A stretch of 30,078 nucleotides of DNA, taken from positions 1-30,078 of the forward strand of contig DBFVEH010000015.1 in the NCBI GenBank assembly GCA_048526005.1, written 5' to 3'. The notes under the pieces were generated by a model. That model did no database searches and was not told where the DNA came from. It saw nothing but the letters and a program-made list of their open reading frames with translations. This document shows, one piece after another, positions 7,375 to 13,497 of the stretch (position 1 is its first letter; the number at the start of each line of letters is the position of its first letter). The position numbers and the translations under genes were made by a program. This DNA is from QALR01 sp900552255. GTDB lineage: Bacteria > Bacillota > Clostridia > Oscillospirales > CAG-272.

Positions 7375-8043
7375 TTATTCGACCGCGTTGTCCGCTTCGA
7401 TCTCCCATGTCCCTTTCGCGTGCCGCGGATCATACATGTCGCTGATGCCGGCGAGCAGCATGATGATGCCCTGTACGCGATGCGGCTGGACGACATAGCA
7501 GCCTTTCTTTTCTCTGTCTTCCGCAACGAGATCGGCGGCAAGCAGCGGCTTTAAGTGATGATATACCTGTCCGGTGGAATGATAGCCGCATTCTTCGACC
7601 AACTGTGCCACGGTCATCGGTTTTTTTAGCAGGGAGAGCAGAAGATTCAGCCGGTCTCCGTTTCCGATGCAGATGAGGACCTTTTCCGCGGTTTTGTTCT
7701 CGATCAGTTCAAGCAGGGGGGCGACATGGATTTCGTTTTTTATCCATTTTGCCGTTCTGCCACCCGATGTGAATGTCCCGAGATAGGTGATCGCACCGTC
7801 GTCTTTGTCTCTTTTACAGCTTTTTTCCAGCTTTTCCATGATGTCATTGACAGAGGGATCGGGGTGCATTTGCCCTTTGGTCACGGTATGTATGGTCTGT
7901 TTTACCGTGTCGGATATGTTCTCGGTATCCATGCTTTCCATCATGCCGTCGACGTCTTTTGCGACGATTTCCCGCATCAGCTTTTTGATTTCCTCGATGT
8001 CCGTTTTGAGCGAATCGATTTCCGCTCCGAAATTGCGGTCCAT
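7375..8043 (-). CDS. ArsR-like winged-helix transcriptional regulator with N-terminal helical extension
   Basis: 222 residues; GAGGAGG sits 7 nt before the ATG. The C-terminal half (about 110-195) is a winged-helix DNA-binding domain of ArsR type: LLELIENKTAEKVLICI, LLSLLKKPMTVAQLVEECGYHSTGQVYHHLKPLL (recognition helix), then a wing LVAEDREKKGCYVV. The N-terminal 100 residues are charged and helical (EIDSLKTDIEEIKKLMREI), probably for oligomerisation, and are not typical of short ArsR metal sensors. No CxC metal site is visible, so the signal is unknown. Twin 12-bp near-palindromes flank its own promoter, which suggests autoregulation. It has no obvious target gene other than itself. Confidence 0.85.
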   Translation of the reverse strand: MDRNFGAEIDSLKTDIEEIKKLMREIVAKDVDGMMESMDTENISDTVKQTIHTVTKGQMHPDPSVNDIMEKLEKSCKRDKDDGAITYLGTFTSGGRTAKWIKNEIHVAPLLELIENKTAEKVLICIGNGDRLNLLLSLLKKPMTVAQLVEECGYHSTGQVYHHLKPLLAADLVAEDREKKGCYVVQPHRVQGIIMLLAGISDMYDPRHAKGTWEIEADNAVE

Positions 8044-8068
8044 AAAAATTCCTCCTCAATTTTAACTT

Positions 8069-8128
8069 TACGTAATTGCGTGATTTAATAATATAGCGGG
8101 AAAATAAGTTTGTCAATACGTAATTGCG
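8069..8128 (-). promoter_or_regulatory. Promoter of the ArsR-like gene bracketed by two identical operator-like sites
   Basis: On the minus strand TTGACA (8111-8116) and TATTAT (8088-8093) are 17 bp apart. TACGTAATTGCG occurs at 8117-8128, abutting the -35 box, and again at 8069-8080, just past the predicted start. The core CGYAATTRCG is a palindrome. Two identical palindromes 48 bp apart around a promoter are typical of a dimeric repressor acting on itself. Confidence 0.75.
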
Positions 8129-8206
8129 AATTTTTAAAATTTATTTTGCCGAAATAATTGAGATATCAAATCGCTTCCTTTTCTTTTTTCTGTTATTGTT
8201 TTGTTT

Positions 8207-8380
8207 GGGCGGTGCGTGGATACGCCGGCGCCGCCCGCCCGGTGCTGTTATCCGGTCGGATAACAGCACAGCGTCACGGCGTAATTGAGCAGGACAGGCT
8301 TGCGCATTTTGCTTGTTGATCGCGGCGGTTTTTTGTCGTGTCCGAAGCGCCGTGACGCTTACGCGGGCTTATCGCCCGCG
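8207..8380. other. GC-rich hairpin island (possible structured RNA or palindromic repeat)
   Basis: The 350-bp gap between the regulator promoter and the Cys-rich gene holds no ORF with a ribosome site, but a compact structured block. GTGCTGTTATCC (8242-8253) pairs perfectly with 8258-8269 around loop GGTC. AGCGTCACGGCG (8270-8281) pairs perfectly with CGCCGTGACGCT (8348-8359), enclosing 66 nt that include GGACA/TGTCC. CGCGGGC (8362-8368) pairs with GCCCGCG (8374-8380). The block is much richer in G and C than the AT-rich flanks. No known riboswitch motif was recognised. Confidence 0.65.
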
Positions 8381-8482
8381 GCGGGCGGCGGGATTCGGCT
8401 TTGTCGCTTGAAATTGGCTCGTTTTTCATTTTCAGTCACGATTTGATACCTTCCGACTATTATAATAAGGGAGGCAGATATT

Positions 8483-8677
8483 ATGATTGATTGGATAAAA
8501 GGGAACCTTCCGACGATATTTGTCGCGGTCGTCGTTGCCGCACTGATCATTCTTGCCGTTGTCAAACTGGCAAGGGATAGAAAAAAGGGCAAATCTTCAT
8601 GCGCAGGGTGCTGTTGCAGCTGTCCTATGGCTGAATTTTGTCATGAAGAAGAAAAAAAGGATACGGACGGCGGATAA
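8483..8677 (+). CDS. FeoB-associated Cys-rich membrane protein
   Basis: 64 residues, preceded by GGGAGG 8 nt upstream. A short N-terminus, one membrane helix (about 11-29, TIFVAVVVAALIILAVV), a basic stretch (RDRKKGK), then a cluster of Cys at 40, 43, 44, 45, 47 and 53, and an acidic tail. This is the layout of the small FeoB-associated Cys-rich proteins that normally sit beside the ferrous iron transporter FeoB. No feoA or feoB is present here, so it is an orphan copy. The role in iron transport is inferred from the family. The stop codon lies inside the loop of its own terminator. Confidence 0.8.
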   Translation: MIDWIKGNLPTIFVAVVVAALIILAVVKLARDRKKGKSSCAGCCCSCPMAEFCHEEEKKDTDGG

Positions 8678-8698
8678 TGCCGTCCGTATCCTTTTTTT
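8652..8698 (+). terminator. Terminator overlapping the 3' end of the Cys-rich gene
   Basis: A 20-bp stem, including the A/T tracts, pairs 8652-8671 with 8679-8698 around loop GGATAAT. The TAA stop (8675-8677) lies in the loop. A T-run follows. Confidence 0.9.
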
Positions 8699-8877
8699 GT
8701 TCGGTCTTGGTCATCAAAATAAGACGAAAAGGACTCCATGCTTTCGCATAACGGAGAACGGGATATTTTTCCATATAAGACAGTATTTTCAAACATTGCT
8801 GTATATCTCAATTATATATCTATTTTAGATAATTTCGACACAAATCGATATAAAATGAAAAAATTTGAAAAAATATA

Positions 8878-8906
8878 TTGCTAATTGTGGAAAATAATGG
8901 TATAAT
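8878..8906 (+). promoter_or_regulatory. Promoter of the sigma-factor operon
   Basis: TTGCTA (8878-8883), 17-bp spacer, perfect TATAAT (8901-8906), in a very AT-rich stretch (8700-8955) that otherwise shows nothing but a short ATGC/GCAT hairpin near 8740. This looks like a housekeeping promoter. A separate promoter recognised by the encoded sigma factor was not identified. Confidence 0.7.
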
Positions 8907-8955
8907 ATTGGCGGAAAAATCTTAAAAGGGTTCTTCTCAGAGAGGGACGATAAAG

Positions 8956-9489
8956 ATGATTGAGGATGAAAGATTTGTTCTTGACTTGGTACAGGATCAT
9001 AAAATCAAGCTGATGAAGATCATAACGTCGAGACTTGGGCAATGTCGGACGGCCGACGTAGAGGATTGCTTTCAGGATATTTTTATGCTTGCATTTATCA
9101 ACAGGGAAAAGCTCAAAACGCATCCGAATCCGGTTGGCTGGCTTTATGTGACAGCGAGCAATGTGGCTTATGACGCACGTCGGCGAAATCTAAAACATGA
9201 ACAGCTTACCGTTTCTTTCAGCGATGTGATGGAATATCTCGGCGAGGACGGCGTTGATATTGCAGAACTTCATTCCGAAGCCTTGGAGGATACGGAGGAC
9301 AACAGGAAGAAAAGGGTGCTGGATGAGCTTTGCGACAAGGAAAAGGAGCTTTATCGCCTCAAATATGTTGAAAAAAAAGATAACCGATATCTTGCCGAAT
9401 ATTATTCCACGACGGAGGGCTGTATACGTGCCCGTTTATCTCAGCTGCGCAAGCATGTGAGAAAAATTGTAGAAAAACAGATGAAATAG
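8956..9489 (+). CDS. ECF-type RNA polymerase sigma factor
   Basis: 177 residues. Region 2 is at about 13-80 (KLMKIITSRLGQ, DVEDCFQDIFMLAF, then NPVGWLYVTASNVAYDARRR, the core- and -10-binding segment). Region 4 is at about 125-172 (DEKELYRLKYVEKKDNRYLAEYY-type helix-turn-helix, then GCIRARLSQLRKHVRKIV). This is the two-domain layout of extracytoplasmic-function sigma factors. GAGAGGGA lies upstream of the ATG. The next gene, 88 bp on, encodes a single-pass membrane protein fitting an anti-sigma factor. Two secreted proteins follow in the same direction. Confidence 0.85.
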   Translation: MIEDERFVLDLVQDHKIKLMKIITSRLGQCRTADVEDCFQDIFMLAFINREKLKTHPNPVGWLYVTASNVAYDARRRNLKHEQLTVSFSDVMEYLGEDGVDIAELHSEALEDTEDNRKKRVLDELCDKEKELYRLKYVEKKDNRYLAEYYSTTEGCIRARLSQLRKHVRKIVEKQMK

Positions 9490-9577
9490 ACATATTTGAA
9501 AAATTTTAGGAAATTATGTAAAATTTTTGATTGCGTTTGGGAAAATTTTACATAAATAGGTGAAAGGAGAGATTGAT

Positions 9578-10468
9578 ATGGACAACAGTGTAAAAAAGCT
9601 TCCGGCCGGTGAAGTGAAAAAAAGACTGCTGGAAGGACGGTTGACCTTTGATTCACTGGATGAAGAAACGGTTTTGCGGCTGCTTGATTATGAAACCAAT
9701 ATTTTTGTAAATGACATTGGAGAAACGAAGTTTTATAAAATGTGTCTGAAAGCGCTCTCTAAATTCGCTGATTTTGAGGCGAAAGACGTAACAGAAGAAA
9801 ATATCTCTGAAATGTCCGAATCGGCGTATTTTCTGTGCTTTGACAAACGGCAGCAGCGAAAATGGAAAAGGATGCTGAAAAAGCAGGAGAGAATCAAATG
9901 TATTCCGGAAAAAAAGGCCGGTGTCCCTACAAGATTGCTTGGTCGGGCTGCGGTGCTTGTTTTGCTGGTTATGTGGTTATATACCGGTCAAAATCTCGTT
10001 TATTCGGAATACAATCCTTTTTTGAACGGCATTTCCCGTATCCGTGAGCTGTTCACCATTCCGTATGGGGAAACTGTAAAAAGAGGAGACGACGATATTA
10101 TGTTTGACGGAGAAATCAAAAAGTATGTGTCATATGCGGATTTGGAAGAGGATTTGGGTACCGACATCCTATATCCCGATAGGGAGAATCCGCAGTTTGC
10201 GGTGAAAAATATATGGTATATCGATAATCCCGATCATAGCTATGTGCAAATAAAGTTTGAGAATATCGAGATGAGTGTTTACTTGAAGGATTCTCCTTTT
10301 GAGGAAAGCTGTTTTGAGACAGCTCCGGAACCGCTGGGTGAGGGCTGTTGCTACTGGCTTTCTAACGATGGTTATTATCAGGCGATTATATTTTCAGAGG
10401 ATATTACCTATTCGATTGTTTCACCGGATGAAAAATTATTGAGAGATTTTCTGATAACTTTAAGATAA
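9578..10468 (+). CDS. Putative membrane anti-sigma factor (DUF4367-like C-terminal domain)
   Basis: 296 residues. ATG 9578 is chosen because AAAGGAGA lies 7 nt upstream; the GTG at 9560 has no ribosome site. The N-terminal ~118 residues are predicted cytoplasmic and strongly charged (helical, RKWKRMLKKQERIK before the membrane). One membrane helix follows at about 121-143 (LLGRAAVLVLLVMWLYTG). The extracytoplasmic part (about 145-296) ends in a domain reminiscent of DUF4367, often found on clostridial anti-sigma factors. The zinc anti-sigma HxxxCxxC motif is not seen. Position after an ECF sigma gene supports sequestration of that sigma factor until an outside signal arrives. The signal is unknown. 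Confidence 0.75.
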   Translation: MDNSVKKLPAGEVKKRLLEGRLTFDSLDEETVLRLLDYETNIFVNDIGETKFYKMCLKALSKFADFEAKDVTEENISEMSESAYFLCFDKRQQRKWKRMLKKQERIKCIPEKKAGVPTRLLGRAAVLVLLVMWLYTGQNLVYSEYNPFLNGISRIRELFTIPYGETVKRGDDDIMFDGEIKKYVSYADLEEDLGTDILYPDRENPQFAVKNIWYIDNPDHSYVQIKFENIEMSVYLKDSPFEESCFETAPEPLGEGCCYWLSNDGYYQAIIFSEDITYSIVSPDEKLLRDFLITLR

Positions 10469-10486
10469 ATAACGTGGAGGTTTAAA

Positions 10487-10873
10487 ATGTTTAAGAAAAT
10501 TATTTCAGTTGTGCTGCTGCTTGCGGCCTGCTTTTCTTTTGCTGTGAGCGCGGAAGGAAGTCTTCAGACCTATATTTATAAAAACGGAGACATTGAGATT
10601 CAGATTCAGCATACGGATTTTACGGAGGAAGAGCTTGCCCGTGTCGTTGACCGTTTGGAGAACGGCGATCCCGGCATTTCCGCACAAAATCTTTTGTGCT
10701 CCCTGTTTGGACATAAGCTCAAAACAGGCTTGGCATCGATTACCCAGCATCATGTATATTCAACTTACCCGTATTGCGAAGTGACCTATTATGTTGTCGA
10801 GGTCTGTGAACGCTGTGATTATGAAAACGCTACCTATGACCATGCGGAGCGTGTGGGTTGCTGCACAAACTAA
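10487..10873 (+). CDS. Small secreted protein with conserved Cys/His pattern (paralogue A)
   Basis: 128 residues, 18 bp after the anti-sigma gene, with GGAGG upstream. A signal peptide (MFKKIISVVLLLAACFSFAVSA, cleavage after about residue 22) predicts export. The mature part holds C71-SLFGH76, P95, C97, TYY (100-102) and the pair C107-ER-C110. It shares all these positions with the next gene without a gap, so the two are tandem duplicates. Cys71, His76, Cys97, Cys107 and Cys110 are candidate zinc ligands or disulfide partners. It ends in CCTN. The family was not recognised. Location in a sigma/anti-sigma operon suggests an envelope-stress or surface role, but that is inference. Confidence 0.85.
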   Translation: MFKKIISVVLLLAACFSFAVSAEGSLQTYIYKNGDIEIQIQHTDFTEEELARVVDRLENGDPGISAQNLLCSLFGHKLKTGLASITQHHVYSTYPYCEVTYYVVEVCERCDYENATYDHAERVGCCTN

Positions 10874-10906
10874 TACACGGCCGGAAACGGCAGGGAGGAA
10901 AATAGG

Positions 10907-11296
10907 ATGAAAAAAATTTTGGCTGTCGCCGCGTCTCTTGCCGTTGCCGCTTTTTCTTTTATGAACAGCGGCAGCGCGGCATATCTCGCGCCAGGAGACG
11001 TTCATGCCGCTTCCGCACTTTCATACTGTGAAGAAGCGGACGCTCCCGATTTTGAAGCGATGGCGGCGCTTTTTGCGCAAGGCTCGGATGTGAAATATGA
11101 GCCGCAAAGTCCTGTTTGCTTCCTGTTCGGACACCATTTGAAAGCCGGGGTCGCGTGTTTGACATCCTATGAGGGGAATGCCGAACATCCGGGATGTGAA
11201 AGAACCTATTATGAGGTTACTTATTGTGAACGCTGCGGACATTACGGCGTCACGACCGTAGCCTCAGATTTCAATTTGATTTCGCCCGAATCTTGA
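10907..11296 (+). CDS. Small secreted protein with conserved Cys/His pattern (paralogue B)
   Basis: 129 residues, 33 bp after paralogue A. The start has GGAGG upstream. The signal peptide is MKKILAVAASLAVAAFSFMNSGSAA, cleavage near residue 25. Conserved with paralogue A at identical residue numbers: C71-FLFGH76, LK (78-79), G81, P96 or P95 with C97, TYY (100-102), C107-ER-C110. Extra Cys residues occur at 41 and 84. The N-terminal halves (residues 26-66) are quite different and acidic. No transmembrane helix or anchor follows, so it is probably released or bound to another envelope part. Function unknown. Confidence 0.85.
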   Translation: MKKILAVAASLAVAAFSFMNSGSAAYLAPGDVHAASALSYCEEADAPDFEAMAALFAQGSDVKYEPQSPVCFLFGHHLKAGVACLTSYEGNAEHPGCERTYYEVTYCERCGHYGVTTVASDFNLISPES

Positions 11297-11399
11297 AATT
11301 CTCTTCCTGAAAAAACAAATCTCTCCTTCAGACTCCGTCCGAAGTATTGGGAAATCTATAAATCTGATGTTTGTCGGATCGTCGGATTGCTATGGATTT

Positions 11400-11427
11400 C
11401 GCCGCTTTCGGACGGCGTCTTTTTTTG
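11400..11427 (+). terminator. Terminator of the sigma-factor operon
   Basis: CGCCG (11400-11404) pairs with CGGCG (11413-11417), followed by TC and seven T. It is 104 bp after the last stop codon. The rest of 11297-11605 holds only the transketolase promoter and no ORF. Confidence 0.65.
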
Positions 11428-11503
11428 TAATACATAGAGATGCGCTTTTTCCCGATTTCTGTGTACGGCTTTCACGCTGGGCCGCCGAATTGCCGTTATC
11501 GTA

Positions 11504-11532
11504 TTGACAAAAATCCGATTTCCATATATAAT
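11504..11532 (+). promoter_or_regulatory. Sigma-A promoter of the transketolase operon
   Basis: Perfect TTGACA (11504-11509), 17-bp spacer, perfect TATAAT (11527-11532). Confidence 0.85.
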
Positions 11533-11605
11533 CAAATAGGATAACATACAGAATGATAGGGCAAAGTGAATAAAAATGCCAATTTTTTCAGGAGGATAAA
11601 TTTTC

Positions 11606-12433
11606 ATGGAACAGGCAAAGCTTGCATTGCTGACGGAAAAGGCGCGGGAAATCCGCATCGGCGCGCTTACGGCCGTTTACAGCGCCGCCTCCGGCCATCC
11701 GGGGGGCTCTCTTTCGATCGCGGATATTCTTTCTTATTTGTATTTTTCCGAAATGAACGTGGATCCGAAGGATCCGAAAAAGGCAGACCGCGACAGACTG
11801 GTTCTTTCCAAAGGACATACGGCGCCGGCGCTTTACGCGGCGCTCGCGGCGCGCGGATATTTCGATCCCGAGCTTTTGAAAACCTTCCGTCAGGCGGACA
11901 GCATTCTTCAGGGACATCCGGATATGAAGCATATTCCGGGCGTCGATATGACGACCGGCTCTCTCGGGCTCGGCTTTTCCGCCGCGAACGGCATGGCGCT
12001 TTCCGCCAAGATTTCAGGCGACTCCTACCGTGTCTATGCGATTCTTGGCGACGGCGAGACGGAGGAGGGACAGATTTGGGAGGCGGCGATGTTCGGCGCG
12101 CATTATAAGCTCGGCAATCTTGTCGCGTTTGTGGATTTCAACGGACTCCAAATCGATGGAAAGATCACGGAGGTCATGAATCCTACGCCGCTCGATGAAA
12201 AATTCGCGGCATTCGGCTGGAACGTCATCACCATCGACGCGCATGACTTCGAGCAGATCGAAGCGGCCTGCAAGGCTGCGCGCGAATGTGCGGGGAAGCC
12301 GACCGCAGTCATTTGCAGGAGCATCAAGGGACGCGGCGTTTCCTATATGGAAAATCAAGTCGGCTGGCACGGCAAGGCTCCGAGCGAGGAGCAATACAAC
12401 CTCGCCGTCACAGAGCTTACCGCTTCGGTATAA
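11606..12433 (+). CDS. Transketolase, N-terminal (TPP pyrophosphate-binding) subunit
   Basis: 275 residues; AGGAGG lies 10 nt before the ATG. One half of a split transketolase, transferring two-carbon ketol units between sugar phosphates in the pentose phosphate pathway. Visible motifs are SGHPGGSLS (29-37), LSKGHTAPALYA (68-79) and the diphosphate-binding GDGETEEGQIWEA (148-160) ending at N179 in DFNGLQ. In full-length enzymes (about 660 residues) this part is fused to the pyrimidine-binding half; here that half is the next gene, 15 bp downstream. The cofactor TPP is supplied by thiT-thiN, found 4 kb on. Confidence 0.95.
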   Translation: MEQAKLALLTEKAREIRIGALTAVYSAASGHPGGSLSIADILSYLYFSEMNVDPKDPKKADRDRLVLSKGHTAPALYAALAARGYFDPELLKTFRQADSILQGHPDMKHIPGVDMTTGSLGLGFSAANGMALSAKISGDSYRVYAILGDGETEEGQIWEAAMFGAHYKLGNLVAFVDFNGLQIDGKITEVMNPTPLDEKFAAFGWNVITIDAHDFEQIEAACKAARECAGKPTAVICRSIKGRGVSYMENQVGWHGKAPSEEQYNLAVTELTASV

Positions 12434-12448
12434 AAGGAGGGAATCGCA

Positions 12449-13390
12449 ATGGCAGACAAAATCGCAACCAGAGAAGCCTACGGCAACGCGCTTGCCGAAT
12501 TCGGCGCAAAATATGATATCGTGGTTCTCGACGCCGACCTATCCGAAGCGACGAAAACCTGCAACTTCAAAAAGAAATTTCCGGAGAGATTCTTCGACTG
12601 CGGCATCGCGGAGGGCAATATGATCGCGGTCGCGGCCGGCATCGCGGCGACGGGAAAGATTCCTTTCGCTTCGAGCTTTGCCATGTTCGCTGCGGGACGC
12701 GCGTTCGAGCAGATCCGCAATTCGGTCGGATATCCCCATCTGAACGTCAAAATCGGCGCGACGCACGCCGGTATTTCCGTCGGCGAGGACGGCGCTACGC
12801 ATCAGTGCAACGAGGATATCGCGCTGATGCGCACCATCCCGGGCATGACGATCATAAATCCTGCGGACGGCACCGAGGCGAGAGCCGCCGTCGAGGCCGC
12901 GATTCTGCACGACGGTCCCGTCTACCTGCGCTTCGGCCGATATGCGGTTCCGTATCTTTACGACGAGAGTACCTATCGGTTTGAGCTTGGACGAGGCGTG
13001 AAGCTCGCCGAGGGCAGCGACGTCACGATCGTCGCCACCGGTCTTATGGTGCATCTCGCGCTTGCGGCGAAGGAGCTTTTGAAAGCGGACGGCATTTCCG
13101 CCGAGGTCATCAACATTCACACGATCAAGCCGCTCGATACGGAGCTTATCGCGGCTTCTGCCTCCAAGACGGGGGCTGTCGTGACGGCGGAGGAGCATAA
13201 CATCATCGGCGGACTCGGAGGCGCGGTCTGCGAGGCGCTTGCCGGACTTTGTCCGGTGCCGGTGCTGCGCGTCGGCGTCGAGGATATGTACGGCCGCTCC
13301 GGAAAGGTTCCGGCGCTTCTCGAAATATACGGACTTACCGCGGCAAATATCGCTGCCAAGGCAAAAGCCGTCGTCGGAATGAAAAAATAA
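12449..13390 (+). CDS. Transketolase, C-terminal (pyrimidine-binding) subunit
   Basis: 313 residues; AAGGAGG upstream of the ATG. Contains the catalytic glutamate that activates the TPP aminopyrimidine, E55 in DCGIAEGNMI (50-59), followed by FASSFAMFAAGRAFEQIRNS and HAGISVGEDGATHQ (the substrate-contacting strand). The C-terminal domain begins near 185 (GSDVTIVATGLMV). It must pair with the preceding subunit to form the active sites at the interface. The split form is common in archaea and many Firmicutes. A 13-bp hairpin (13408-13445) follows the stop codon, without a clear T-run on this strand. Confidence 0.95.
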   Translation: MADKIATREAYGNALAEFGAKYDIVVLDADLSEATKTCNFKKKFPERFFDCGIAEGNMIAVAAGIAATGKIPFASSFAMFAAGRAFEQIRNSVGYPHLNVKIGATHAGISVGEDGATHQCNEDIALMRTIPGMTIINPADGTEARAAVEAAILHDGPVYLRFGRYAVPYLYDESTYRFELGRGVKLAEGSDVTIVATGLMVHLALAAKELLKADGISAEVINIHTIKPLDTELIAASASKTGAVVTAEEHNIIGGLGGAVCEALAGLCPVPVLRVGVEDMYGRSGKVPALLEIYGLTAANIAAKAKAVVGMKK

Positions 13391-13407
13391 TTCGGATAAA
13401 CGCATAA

Positions 13408-13445
13408 AAATTCACTCCCGCGGTCATGGCTTCGGGAGTGAATTT
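13408..13445. other. Intergenic hairpin after the transketolase genes
   Basis: AAATTCACTCCCG (13408-13420) pairs perfectly with 13433-13445 around a 12-nt loop. A T-run follows only on the minus strand, so on the plus strand it is a weak terminator or an mRNA 3'-end stabiliser. Confidence 0.55.
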
Positions 13446-13497
13446 CTATGGAATCGGCTATAATAAATGGGAGAAATATGCGGAAAGGGGAGCGCGC

